Shown: piece after piece, positions 9,005 to 20,000 of the stretch | How the letters are laid out: each line of letters starts with the position of its first letter | Numbering within the stretch: position 1 is the first letter of the stretch | Source: Bdellovibrio svalbardensis | Lineage (GTDB): Bacteria; Bdellovibrionota; Bdellovibrionia; Bdellovibrionales; Bdellovibrionaceae | Length of the DNA stretch: 64,000 nucleotides | Assembly: GCF_029531655.1 (NCBI RefSeq) | Contig: NZ_JANRMI010000001.1 | Location: forward strand, 372,001 to 436,000 | Direction: 5' to 3' | Notes under the pieces: model-generated | Told to the model about the DNA's origin: nothing | Seen by the model: only the letters and a program-made list of their open reading frames with translations | The model's database searches: none | Program-made: the position numbers and the translations under genes

Positions 9005-10131
9005 AGTCTAAAATTCTGGGGCTGAGTTTACTTTCTTTTCTTATGGGCTCCATAGTAGCTTGCAGCTCTTTCCAGATTGATCGAAGTGATGAGTCCGCCG
9101 TTGCCGCAAAGAATCTTGCAGAAGAAAATGAAATCAATAATGCCGAAAGACTCTTAGCCCTGGCGCGATTTGAAGAAGCTCGCGCACAGTTCAAGAGTTT
9201 TCAAGGGACTTATCCACAGTCATTTTATTTTCAATCTTCACGCTTGGGTGAGGCGGAGTCCTTAGAGGGCCTGGGGAAATGGTCGGAAGCTGTCACCATT
9301 GATCGTGATGTGTACGAGAAAACTTTGAAGCACCAACCAGCGATCGCGGCGCGTGCACTTTATCGGATGTCATTTGCCTATGAGGCTTTGGGCGATGATT
9401 TAAAAACTTTGGCAACTCTTTTGGATGCCTACAGGATGGGTTCACAACTTCCCAGCGAAGTGGCGAATGCCGAAATTCCTGCGCGCTTGGCATCGGTCTA
9501 TGGCAAAGCGGGACGTGATAAAGAGGCGATGGAGTATTTGAATCTTGCTGAAAAAGGAATTGCGAAAGTTCGCGAGGAAAAGCGCGATCTGGATCAAACT
9601 TGGCTGGCAAAAACTTATGTCCAGATGGGAACGGTCTCGACCAATCAAGTCTCCAGTGAAAATTTCGAGGCCGCAGTCGAAGGTCAAAAGATGGTGCAAG
9701 TTTATTTGATCAAGGCGATGCAAATGAATGACCCAATTTGGTCTCAGCGTGGTGTGGATCAGGCTAAGAACACCTATCTCGTTTTCCTCACCTTGCTGCA
9801 GGCACAACACGGCAATCGTCAGCTTGAAGCCAATATGGGCGGAAGTTTGAGTGATTTGATCGAACAAGCAGAATTGTTTAAGCCGCTGCAGGGACAAAAA
9901 GTGAACAGCTTTGAGAAAGATTTTTTCTCATATCTGCAGGAAGTTAGAAAAAAAATAGAAGATATTTTATATCAAACCAAAGAGACAATGTCTTTGACCG
10001 AAGAATCGCAACGTATGAACAGCGTGAAACGGCCAGGCCGGGCCAAGGTAGATGCCTTGCTTCCCGAAGAAGAGAAGCGTCCTATTCAAACGCCTCCGAA
10101 AATTGTACCTACTGAAGATCCGAATCTGTAA
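9001..10131 (+). CDS. TPR-like lipoprotein coupled to the ArsA-like pair
   Basis: 376 residues from the GTG at 9001, which overlaps the preceding stop. A lipoprotein signal ends in SIVAC with the lipidated Cys at 21. The body is all-helical with repeated pairs such as LALARFEEARAQF, GEAESLEGLGKWSEAV and ALYRMSFAYEALGD, typical of tetratricopeptide-like repeats. The tail is charged and proline-containing. It is probably a periplasmic scaffold tethered to a membrane. The 4-base overlap implies a shared function with the two ATPases, although they sit in a different compartment. Confidence 0.75.
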   Translation: MKSKILGLSLLSFLMGSIVACSSFQIDRSDESAVAAKNLAEENEINNAERLLALARFEEARAQFKSFQGTYPQSFYFQSSRLGEAESLEGLGKWSEAVTIDRDVYEKTLKHQPAIAARALYRMSFAYEALGDDLKTLATLLDAYRMGSQLPSEVANAEIPARLASVYGKAGRDKEAMEYLNLAEKGIAKVREEKRDLDQTWLAKTYVQMGTVSTNQVSSENFEAAVEGQKMVQVYLIKAMQMNDPIWSQRGVDQAKNTYLVFLTLLQAQHGNRQLEANMGGSLSDLIEQAELFKPLQGQKVNSFEKDFFSYLQEVRKKIEDILYQTKETMSLTEESQRMNSVKRPGRAKVDALLPEEEKRPIQTPPKIVPTEDPNL

Positions 10132-10140
10132 GGAGATAAG

Positions 10141-11394
10141 ATGGCGAAGCTCACACTTCACAAACAAACACTCGCCAACATGAACGAGATTTGCGAATGG
10201 TTCGCGGCAAAGACGGCAACTTTGTCCTATCCTATTTATTCAAGCTATGACATCCGTGATGCCGGCTACAAGATTTCAAACGTCGATGCGAATATTTTTC
10301 CGGCGGGGTTTAATAACATTTGTCCCACTGACAAAGAGACCTCTGCTGGGTTGATGACGAAATATATAAGCAAACATTATGGTGACGTGAAAAACGTTAT
10401 GCTGGTGACGGAAGAGCATACAAACAACGCCTTCTATTGGGAGAACGTCTACACGATTAAGTCGTTGATCGAATCATCCGGTATCGTTGTGAAAGTTGCT
10501 ATTCCCAAGGATCTTCCGGAGCCGTTAAAGGTGACGAGTTCAACGGGACGCGAGATTGAGGTTCACTCTGCGTTGGTGGGTGGTCCTCTTTTGAAGACAT
10601 TCAAGCCGGATCTCATTATCAGCAATAATGACTTTTCTGAGCAGTATGAAGAATGGTCCAAAACAGTGTTGGACTATCCAATGAATCCTCCCCATGAATT
10701 GGGTTGGTACCAAAGAAAGAAAAGCACTTACTTCAAATACTACAATCAACTGGCAGAGGAGTTTGCCGCGATCGCGAAGATCGATCCGTTCCTGTTGACG
10801 GTTGAAACAGAGTTGTTTGAGCATTTCGATATTGGTGATGAAAAGAGCCGCGAAGCTCTTGCCGCTCGCGTGGATGCCATGATTGAAAAACTTCGCGCAG
10901 ATTACAAAAAACGCGGAATTGACCAAGAGCCCTTTGTTTTTGTGAAAAACAATGCAGGTACCTACGGGTTGGCAGTGATTCGTGTTGGTTCTGGCGCGGA
11001 AGTAAAAGAGTGGAGCTATAAATCTCGTAAAAAGATGAAAGCTGCCAAAGGTGGCCGTGACGTTGAAGAGGTGATCATCCAGGAAGGCATTCCTTCGGTG
11101 GTTCAATCGGATGGCGCAAGCGCAGAACCTTGTATCTATATGATCGGCTGTGAATTGGCGGGGGGCTTCCTGCGCACTCACTCTGAGAAAAGTTCAACAG
11201 ACAGCTTGAACAGTCCCGGTGCCGTTTACAAACGTCTGTGCGTTTCCGATCTTGCGATCAATACGCCAGGTTGCCCTCAGGAAAATGTTTATGGATGGAC
11301 GGCGAAGTTGGGGTTGCTGGCTATCGCGCACGAAGCTCGGGAGCTTGGCGCGCGCTATAAAGGGTATGTTCAGACAAGTTGTAGAGAATCTTAA
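10141..11394 (+). CDS. gshA: Glutamate-cysteine ligase, GshA (Acidithiobacillus) type, probable
   Basis: 417 residues, 9 bases after the TPR lipoprotein and preceded by AAGGAG. The whole sequence (FPAGFNNIC near residue 60, LIISNNDFS, HELGWYQRKKS, VKNNAGTYGLAV, EPCIYMIGCELAGGFLR) matches my recollection of the GshA family (Pfam GshA, TIGR02049), a glutathione-synthesis enzyme class distinct from the E. coli type. It would join glutamate and cysteine using ATP as the first step of glutathione synthesis. I see no gshB in the window. The assignment is by recalled pattern, not by alignment. Confidence 0.6.
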   Translation: MAKLTLHKQTLANMNEICEWFAAKTATLSYPIYSSYDIRDAGYKISNVDANIFPAGFNNICPTDKETSAGLMTKYISKHYGDVKNVMLVTEEHTNNAFYWENVYTIKSLIESSGIVVKVAIPKDLPEPLKVTSSTGREIEVHSALVGGPLLKTFKPDLIISNNDFSEQYEEWSKTVLDYPMNPPHELGWYQRKKSTYFKYYNQLAEEFAAIAKIDPFLLTVETELFEHFDIGDEKSREALAARVDAMIEKLRADYKKRGIDQEPFVFVKNNAGTYGLAVIRVGSGAEVKEWSYKSRKKMKAAKGGRDVEEVIIQEGIPSVVQSDGASAEPCIYMIGCELAGGFLRTHSEKSSTDSLNSPGAVYKRLCVSDLAINTPGCPQENVYGWTAKLGLLAIAHEARELGARYKGYVQTSCRES

Positions 11395-11403
11395 AAGCGA
11401 TTC

Positions 11404-12651
11404 CTAGTAGCATGAGCGAATATTGCCGACAGGTTCGCCGGTTTCGCTCAAGCTGACTGAGACATTGGATTTTATCAAGTCGGGTGTGAATCTGATTTTA
11501 GAATCATAAGGCGTTCTGCAAGGGACGCCACCCAGTCCGATCTCAATCAAATTCATTTTTCTATCAAAGCCGAAAATAGAATCTTGAGAAGAATAGGTTG
11601 CAAGAGAGCTTGGGCTTACAAAGACAGTTCCTTTGTAAGAAAACTCAGCTTGTGTTGTTAAAGGAGCTCCTTGAATTTGAACGACCTGTTCATTCTCATC
11701 AAATCTCCATTTGGTGCCAGAAATAAAGAGTGAAGAGTCAATTGAGTTGTACTGAAAGTATGGCAGCGGACAAGCCATTGATGACGCGAATTGGGGATCG
11801 ACTTCAACATTTAAAAGCTTTCCCTCTTTAGAAAGAAAAACAGCTCCCATGCGCGGACTCGCCTCAAGGTTAAAGCAAAGATAGTTGAAGTACGGCTTGT
11901 TGATGCTTTGGTGTGAGGAGAGAGCGGCATATCTAATTCTGCCACCCTCGTCGATATTGACTGGCGAACTTATCCATTCACCGGTGCTGTTCGCGGCACC
12001 CAGGAAAATCATAAGATCGTTGTACTGATAGCGACTGATGTGAACATCTTGAAGTTTTGCGATATAATCTTTTAAGCTAAAGATTCCCGGAAGATCAGAA
12101 TGAATGAAAGCGTTGAAGTAGCGAACTCTTTCAGAACTGAACTCTTGTGAGGGCGTCGAAATGAATTCACGGTAAATCAACTCATGAACGATCAGCGCCG
12201 CCTGATTGTCGGGATCCAGCTGATTCCAAAGCTTGGAATTGATAAGATAGCGATAGTTGTTAACCACCGAAGGCTGCTGTTGAACGATGACCTGCTCCAG
12301 TTGGCAGTTGTCTGGAATTAAAACCGCCCCCAGGTCTGGCGTTTTCGCAAAACTTCCACCGACAAAACTTGCAGTCCCCAAGAAACCGTCGAGCCAATCT
12401 TTGAAGAGCTTGGCGCGGTGTGAATCTATTCCTGAAAGGCGTGAAATCAACTCTGAAGCTTTAGCTAAAGTCTCAGTGGACTTTGTGGGCACTGGTGGAA
12501 GGTTAAAGCGTGTAGATGCTTCATAAAGATCGAGAACCTGTGGCTGTTGCCCCTGGCACAGAAGAACAAATCCGCCATTGCCGCGATCATACCAGTTATT
12601 CGCATACGAATTGATAGAGAACAAAAGAACAAGCGCGATAATGGTTTTCAT
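11404..12651 (-). CDS. Secreted protein coupled to a TIGR02147 regulator
   Basis: 415 residues with a signal peptide (MKTIIALVLLFSINSYA). The mature protein has segments like NSKLWNQLDPDNQAALIVHELIYRE; HELIYRE is metal-site-like (HExxxxE) but not a full HExxH. No known domain is recognised. Its ATG overlaps the stop of the upstream regulator gene by one base (TAATG), so the pair is translationally coupled. Such pairs of an exported protein with a TIGR02147 protein recur in Bdellovibrio, which suggests that the regulator controls or belongs to the same process. It converges on gshA, with a gap of only 9 bases. Confidence 0.7.
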   Translation of the reverse strand: MKTIIALVLLFSINSYANNWYDRGNGGFVLLCQGQQPQVLDLYEASTRFNLPPVPTKSTETLAKASELISRLSGIDSHRAKLFKDWLDGFLGTASFVGGSFAKTPDLGAVLIPDNCQLEQVIVQQQPSVVNNYRYLINSKLWNQLDPDNQAALIVHELIYREFISTPSQEFSSERVRYFNAFIHSDLPGIFSLKDYIAKLQDVHISRYQYNDLMIFLGAANSTGEWISSPVNIDEGGRIRYAALSSHQSINKPYFNYLCFNLEASPRMGAVFLSKEGKLLNVEVDPQFASSMACPLPYFQYNSIDSSLFISGTKWRFDENEQVVQIQGAPLTTQAEFSYKGTVFVSPSSLATYSSQDSIFGFDRKMNLIEIGLGGVPCRTPYDSKIRFTPDLIKSNVSVSLSETGEPVGNIRSCY

Positions 12652-13400
12652 TATTTTGTTACCTTCGTGACGGGGAAAAGTTGGATATTGAGATTGTATA
12701 CGTCAGTCTTTGGACCTTGTGACATGAGGTCCGCCATTTTTCTTCGGAATTTACGAATGATGCCTTTTGCTTCGGCGATTTTTTTTCGATTGATGGCAAA
12801 GGTGATGGAAGTCACATCTCTGAGATGCACCGGGACCGTATCCAATTGATCGACGACCTGTTGTAGTGACTGCCTATGCGAGCGACGAAGAGAGTCCGAA
12901 GGAATGTTATGTGTCGTCTCAAGTTGGCGCCTGGTTGCAACGAATTTTTTATCCTTGAGTTCTATTAGGCCTAAGCGAAGCAAGCGATCCAAGGCCGCCT
13001 GTGCAACTTCTGCAGGAATATTCAGGCGTTCACCAATCCATGCTGGATCTGATTGGAAAGACTTTAAGGTCATTAAAGCCATGATTGCAAAATGATACCA
13101 ATCGCAAATCACTGAAAACTCATCTTCGCGAAGTTGTGTTTCTGAGCGCAAAGTTTTTTTGCTTTTCTTGTCTAACTCAATCAAAGTTTTGAGATGTTCC
13201 AGATCAGCGGGGTTCAATGAGAGGTTCTTGGTAATCTGTTTGGCGACCGCGACAGTCATTACTCGGCGGCCATTCAAATAGTCACTGAGGCGACTGGCCG
13301 GAATTCCTAAGTTTTTAGCGAATTGAGAATTCGTTAATGCCGGAGACAAAGTTTTCTGTCTTTGGAATTCATTGAGAAGAAATTCTGAAGATTTATGCAT
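12651..13400 (-). CDS. TIGR02147-family DNA-binding regulator
   Basis: 249 residues. The N-terminus is a helix-turn-helix of the phage-repressor type (SQFAKNLGIPASRLSDYLNGRR, about 27-48). A C-terminal region follows with WYHFAIMALMTL and ending DVYNLNIQLFPVTK, the signature of the TIGR02147/DUF4423 family expanded in Fibrobacter and Bdellovibrio. It probably acts as a transcription regulator. Tandem palindromes lie about 80 bases upstream, between this gene and the divergent fibre locus, and are good candidates for its own operator. Confidence 0.85.
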   Translation of the reverse strand: MHKSSEFLLNEFQRQKTLSPALTNSQFAKNLGIPASRLSDYLNGRRVMTVAVAKQITKNLSLNPADLEHLKTLIELDKKSKKTLRSETQLREDEFSVICDWYHFAIMALMTLKSFQSDPAWIGERLNIPAEVAQAALDRLLRLGLIELKDKKFVATRRQLETTHNIPSDSLRRSHRQSLQQVVDQLDTVPVHLRDVTSITFAINRKKIAEAKGIIRKFRRKMADLMSQGPKTDVYNLNIQLFPVTKVTK

Positions 13401-13777
13401 AGGCTTCTTTTACTATAACGACAGAGTAGGGAGTCAAAGGCTTAGTGAGTTAGTATCGTATTCCTTCGAGGGTAGTGGTAAAATTACCAAATAAAATCAG
13501 GTAATTTACCATTTTGTAAGGGCCGAGGAATGCTGGAGGGGAGCGGGTTTGAGGGCTCTCATACAATTTTTACAATTGTCTCTCGAATGGCACTCTTCTG
13601 ATTCATTTGAAAGGTCAAAAAAATTTCCGCGTTCATGACTTTTTGAGGGGCGGAATCTTTATTTTGTGATCTAAGTTCTTCCAGAAATTTGCGGTAATTT
13701 GCACCGATTCGTCTGGGTTTCCATTGCAAGGCTATCACACTTCTTTAGGGCGACATATTCTAGTCCGAAGAGGAGAT
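13401..13777. other. 377-bp divergent intergenic region
   Basis: No credible gene. It separates the leftward TIGR02147 operon from the rightward lipoprotein/fibre genes. It is AT-rich around 13470-13520, where two dyads occur, and holds a degenerate third GGTAATTT..ACC at 13693-13705. I could not place a convincing -35/-10 pair for either direction. Confidence 0.6.
13476..13510. promoter_or_regulatory. Tandem dyads, candidate operator
   Basis: TGGTAA-AA-TTACCA at 13476-13489 and GGTAA-T-TTACC at 13500-13510. Their centres are about 22 bp apart, close to two helical turns, as for two repressor dimers on one face of DNA. They lie between a helix-turn-helix regulator gene and the fibre locus. 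The function is inferred from symmetry and position only. Confidence 0.5.
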
Positions 13778-14059
13778 ATGAGATTTAGTCTGTTCTTATT
13801 CATAGTTCTTTCGACATCACTTTTTTGCGTAGGTTGCTCCATCGATGCGAGCATTCAGTCGCTGGTGCAAGACAAATTCTCTATCGAGCGAAGTGGAAGT
13901 GCTTTGGCCATAGCGCCCTCCGTGCAAAGACAGGCCAAAGATCAATATGGTCAATACAAAGTTCAAAGCGCAGTAGGCGAAGTTCTGAAATCGGAAGGCA
14001 GCAAAACTAATGACGGTGTTTATCGAGCTGAAATCAGTGTGACATATCAATCGATGTGA
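13778..14059 (+). CDS. Small putative lipoprotein before the giant fibre
   Basis: 93 residues from the ATG at 13778 (GAAGAGGAG just upstream; an in-frame TTG-led extension to 13724 lacks a site). Its N-terminus is hydrophobic, ending FCVGC at Cys20, a plausible though imperfect lipobox. The mature part is short, polar and without recognised domain. The stop at 14057-14059 sits 11 bases before the fibre ATG at 14071, and a GTG at 14056 would even overlap, so the two are one transcription unit. It could anchor or assist the fibre, which is inference from position. Confidence 0.65.
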   Translation: MRFSLFLFIVLSTSLFCVGCSIDASIQSLVQDKFSIERSGSALAIAPSVQRQAKDQYGQYKVQSAVGEVLKSEGSKTNDGVYRAEISVTYQSM

Positions 14060-14070
14060 ATGAGGAACGT

Positions 14071-17000
14071 ATGAAGAGCATGAAGCTGATTGTTGCGATA
14101 CTTATCTTTGCGCAGACGGCCCTGGGAAATGGGCCGAAGGGCATCAATATATCAGGAAAGATTGTTGAAGATGCCTCTAACGTCGCGTTGTCGTCGGCAG
14201 CCGTGGATTTTACTATTAAGGTTTTAAGTCCAGACAATTGTTTATTGTATTCCGAGCAACATCTAAATACAGATCTAAGCGCAACAGGCGGAACGTTTTC
14301 ATTTACTATCGGTGAAGGAACATCTCCTATAAATGTTTATTCTGTGGGATCACCACAATCTCGCGCGAGCCTACTTAAGGTATTTTCAAACTCAACAGCA
14401 TTAGTGAGCGGTTTAACTTCAGAGGATCAGGGGCTCGAAACAACAGTGTGTCCTGGCTCCTACACTCCAGCAGCTGGAGATCAACGCAAGGTTAAAATCA
14501 TTTTTAATACGGGGTCTGGTGGCGATCGAGCGATCCTGCCTTATCACAATATTGGCTCAGTCCCTTATGCGATGGTTGCGGAAGAAGCTACAAGCGCGGC
14601 AAAGGCCACTGATGCTGATCAGTTAGGTGGGCAGCCTGCTTCAGCCTATGCACTCGCTTCAGATTTGAGTGTTTCAGTTCCTGCAAATGAAACCGATCCT
14701 TCGGTAAAATCATTTGCGAAGTCCAATCTTCCTTCATGTAACGCTGGTGAAGTATTAAAAGCTTCAGGCGGAGTGCTGACTTGTGTGAGTGCGGGCGGTT
14801 CTGTTGCTGTCGCAACAACAACATCCACTGGTATAGTGCAGGTAGGCAGTGGCCTTTCGGTCAACGGTGCGGGGGTGCTTTCAACTGATACGGCGGCAAT
14901 TAAAACTGCATTGGCTCTGGGACTTACCGATGTCACGGGATTACAAACAGCTTTGAACGATCGTGTTTTGTATTCTCAGATGCCTTCGTGTGGTGCGGAT
15001 GAAGTTTGGACTTTCGTTTCCCCTGCAGGTGGTTTCGTTTGTACTCCAATTTCGATCACGTCAGCCAAGGTGAGTGACTTCAATACCGCGGTGGATGCAC
15101 GAATTGCTGCTGATACGACAAAACTACCTTTGAGCGGCGGCACTATGACAGGTGCGATCAACATGAATGATCAGAATTTGACTTTAACCGGTTACATTAC
15201 GATGAACCCATCAAAGTCATTGCACCTTTCGAACAATGCGACGGATCCAGCGGGCTTGACGGTTGCAGATAAAGGTAAAGTTTGGTTTAACTCGACAACT
15301 AACGAAATGAAATACTGGGACGGCACGCAGGCTAAAGTAATAGGTACTGCGGGGGCTGGTGTTCAATCAATGAATGGTTTGAGCGACAATGCTCAGGCTT
15401 TTGCTTTGGGCACGAGCGGTACTGACTTTAATATTAATTCCGCTTCTGGCGTTCACACATTTAATATTCCAAGTGCTTCTGCCTCAAATCGCGGTCTTTT
15501 GACGGCGGCTGATTATACGACATTCTCTAATAAACTCTCTGCGGTTAGTGGCAGTGCTTTGCCTTCAGCTCAAATTTGGGTGGGTAATGCTGGTGGTAAT
15601 GCTGCGGCTGTATCGCTGAGTGGTGATGCGACGATTAGCAACGCTGGTGTTTTTGCGCTGAAAAACACTGGCGCTGCTGGAACTTACTACAAAGTGACAA
15701 CGGATGCGCAAGGTCGCGTTTCAAGCGGTGTCTCGACACTGGCTGTTTCAGATGTAACAAATCTTCAAACTGATTTGGATGCCAAGGTTCCATACGCTCA
15801 ATTGGCAACTTGTACTGATAATCAAACTTTGAAGTTTATTTCCCCAGTGGGTGGTTTTTCGTGTGTGAACATTGCGATCACCGCTTCACAGGTAACTGAT
15901 TTCAGTACGGCAGTGGATGCGCGAATTGCCGCAGATACGACGAAGCTGCCAGTTGCTGGCGGCACCATGACAGGTACCCTCAATATGGGTGGCCAAGATG
16001 TTACGAATGCGGGAAATGTTTCTTTAGCTTCAAATAAAAATCTTCAACTGGGTTCTTATGCAGCGGATCCATCAACGGCGGCTTGGGGAGCAGCGGAAAA
16101 AGGTCGGACTTGGTTTAATACCACCAGTAACCAGATTAAATATTGGGATGGAGCTGCAGTGCAGGCTCTGGGAATTTCTGGAGCGGGTTTAACTTCATTC
16201 AATGGTCAAGTTGGTTCTACTCAAACTTTAGCGGTGCCGGGCACTTCGGGCGCAGCTCCAAACTGGTCGTCATCTGGTAATACTCATACCTTGAATATTC
16301 CACTGGCGTCTTCTGCCGGCGCAACAGCGGGTCTTTTAAGTAAAACAGATTACGATTCTTTTGTTGCGAAACAGCCGGCAGGAAACTATGTCACAGCCTT
16401 GACGGGGGATGTGACTGCTACAGGCCCGGGTTCTGCGGCGGCGACAATTGCCGCGAATGCAGTGACAACAAGTAAAATTTTAGACGGAACCATCTTGGCT
16501 GCTGATTTGAATTTCACGGGCGTGAATACAGCAACTTCTGGAATTGCCATCGTAGATTCAGCTGGTAAGTTTAATAACTTCGCGTGCGGAACTACGGGTC
16601 ATGTTGCGACTTGGACCGTGACAGGCTGGGCTTGTCAGGCTCCTGCCGCAACAGGGGTGACGAGTGTTGCGACGGGCACGGGACTTACTGGTGGTCCCAT
16701 CACAGGAACTGGCACTATTTCTTTGGCAAATACTGCGGTCGCGGCTGCCTCCTATGGTTCCGCGACACAAATTGGAACCTTCACAGTGGATGCGCAAGGT
16801 CGTTTGACTGCAGCGGGCAATGTGACGGTAACTCCTGCGTGGTCTTCAATCACAGCAACGCCAACAACTCTTGCGGGCTATGGAATCACAGACGCTCAGT
16901 CATCTACATTGACTGATGGAAAAATCTTAGTAGGTAATGCTTCGAATATTGCGACAGCCCAAACAATGAGTGGTGATGCCACACTATCGAATGCTGGGGC

Positions 17001-20000
17001 TTTGACATTGGCTTCAAGCGGTGTGTCTGCGGGAACTTATTCTAAGGTGACCGTGGATGCAAAAGGTCGCGTGACTGTTGGAGCGAATATCGTTTCAGGT
17101 GATGTGACGACAGCCTTGGGCTACACTCCGCTGAATAAAGCGGGCGATGTGATGGCAGGGCTTTTAGGTCTTAATGGTGTTGCTGCGGACCCAGGTGGCC
17201 TTGTTGCTGGTGACAAAGGTAAGATGTGGTATCGCACGGATACTAACGAGATCAAATACTGGAATGGCTCCGCAGCAATTGCACTTGGTGTTTCGGGTGC
17301 AGGGTTGACTTCTTTGGGTGGTCAAACAGGATCAACACAAACTTTTGCCACGGGAACAACAGGTGCGGCTCCAGCTTGGTCATCAGCTTCCAATACTCAT
17401 ACACTCAATATCCCAATGGCTTCTTCTGCGGGGACTACCGCAGGTCTATTAAGCAAGACTGATTACGATTCTTTCGTAGCGAAGCAACCCGCAGGTAACT
17501 ATGTCACAGCCTTAACTGGTGATGTAACTGCCGCTGGTCCTGGCTCTGCGGCGGCGACAATTGTCGCGAATGCAGTGACAACAGGTAAAATTTTAGACGG
17601 CACGATCCTAGGTGTTGATTTGAATTTCACGGGCGTGAACACCGCGACTTCAGGAATTGCTATCGTAGATTCAACGGGCAAGTTTAATAACTTCGCCTGC
17701 GGAACTGCGGGCCACGTTGCAACTTGGACGGTGACGGGTTGGGCCTGTCAGGCTCCTGCAGCAACAGGGGTTACGAGTGTCGCAACGGGCACTGGATTAA
17801 CGGGTGGTCCAATCACGGGAACTGGTACGATTTCTTTGGCTAACACGGCTGTCACTGCTGCTGCGTATGGTTCTGCAACTCAAGTGGGGACATTCACCGT
17901 AGATGCTCAAGGCCGTTTGACTGCTGCAGGCAACGTGACAGTGACTCCTGCTTGGTCGTCGATTACGGGAACTCCGACGACGCTAGCGGGTTATGGCATC
18001 ACCGATGCTCAATCTTCCACTCTGGCAGATGGAAAGATATTTGTCGGTAACGGCTCCAACGTTGCAACCGCTCAAACAATGTCCGGCGATGCATCTTTAT
18101 CGAATGCGGGCACACTTACTTTGGCGAGCTCTGGTGTGACAGCGGGAACTTATTCTAAAGTGACTGTGGATGCGAAAGGTCGTGTGACTGTTGGAGCGAA
18201 TATCGCATCCGGCGATGTGACGACGGCCTTGGGCTACACGCCGCTGAACAAAGCGGGTGATGTCATGACTGGAAACTTTGGTCTTAACGGTGTGACCTCA
18301 GATCCAGGCGGTCTTGTCGCTGGCGATAGAGGTAAGATGTGGTATCGCACGGATACCAACGAAGTTAAATATTGGAACGGTACAAGCGCAGTTGCTCTCG
18401 GTGTTTCTGGTGCGGGTCTTACTTCGTTGAATGGTCAAAATGGTTCCACTCAAACATTTGCAATTGGAACGACGGGCGCAGCGCCAGCATGGTCATCAGG
18501 TTCTAATACTCATACACTGAATATCCCATTGGCGTCTTCTGCGGGTACAACCGCAGGTCTGTTAAGTAAAACTGATTACGATTCTTTTGTAGCAAAACAA
18601 CCCGCGGGTAACTATGTCACAGCATTGACTGGGGATGTGACTGCCGCAGGCCCAGGCTCTGCAGCGGCGACTATTGCCTCGAATGCAGTGACGACTGGTA
18701 AAATTTTGGATGGCACTATTTTGGGTGCAGATTTGAACTATACTGGTGTTAACACTGCCACTTCAGCAATTGCAATTAAAGACAGCACCGGTAAGTTCTT
18801 CGATTTTGCCTGCGGAACAACTGGCCACGTTGCTACGTGGACAGCAACTGGTTGGGCCTGTCAGGCTCCGGCAGCAAATGGAACTGTAACTAACGTTGCG
18901 ACTGGAGCTGGTTTGACTGGTGGCCCGATCACTGGCTCTGGAACTATTTCTTTGGCCAACACCGCAGTAACTGCTGCTTCGTATGGTTCTGCAACTCAAG
19001 TCGGAACCTTTACTGTCGATTCTCAAGGTCGTTTAACTGCGGCTTCGAATGTGACAGTGACACCAGCTTGGACCTCGATCACAGGAAAACCGACAACGCT
19101 TGCGGGCTATGGCATCACTGATGCTCAGTCTTCAACTTTGGTGGATGGAAAAATATTAGTTGGTAATGCTTCGAATGTTGCTACAGCTCAAACAATGTCT
19201 GGAGATGCAACTTTATCTAATGTGGGAGCCTTGACACTCGCGTCAAGCGGTGTGACTGCGGGAACTTACTCTAAAGTCACTGTCGATGCAAAAGGTCGCG
19301 TGGCTGTCGGAGCGAATATCGCATCCGGCGATGTGACAACAGCATTAGGCTTTGCTCCACTAAATAAAGCCGGTGATGTGATGTCGGGTCTCCTCGGCCT
19401 TAATGGTGTTGCAGCAGATCCAGGCGGACTTGTTGCTGGTGACAAAGGTAAGATGTGGTATCGCACGGATACCAACGAAGTTAAATACTGGAACGGCTCT
19501 ACGGCTGTTGCTCTTGGTGTTTCAGGCGCTGGTTTAACATCGCTGAATGGTCTTAGTGGATCGACACAAACATTCGCGACAGGAACGAGTGGAACTGACT
19601 TCAATATTTCTTCTGCATCGACAACTCATACATTTAATTTCCCGAGTGCTTCTGGCACCAATCGGGGTCTGCTAACGTCAGCAGACTGGTCTTCGTTCAA
19701 TTCAAAATTGGGAACAGCTTCTGCGTTTTCTGGAGATGTAAGTGGAACTTCATCGACGATGTCCGTGGATAAATTAAAAGGTAAGAGCCTTGCTCCAGTT
19801 GCTTACTCTGCCGGGCAACATCTTCGGTATGATGGCACGAACTGGGTCAATAGCTTATTGGCGCTTTCAACCGATGTGACTGGAACCTTGCCTGTGGCCA
19901 ACGGGGGGACGGGCTCGACGACTATAGGTTCAGGTAACTTGATGGTTGGTGCAGGCACTGGTGCTGTGACTTCGCTGGCGGCAGGAGTTGCAGGAAATGT

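Noticed and set aside
10540-11181. Long antisense frame within gshA
   Set aside because: Shadow of a well-supported gene; no ribosome site or recognisable domain.
13476-13510. LexA/SOS box
   Set aside because: The known Bdellovibrio LexA motif is TTAC-N3-GTAA. Here the half-sites point the other way (GGTAA then TTACC) and spacing does not fit.
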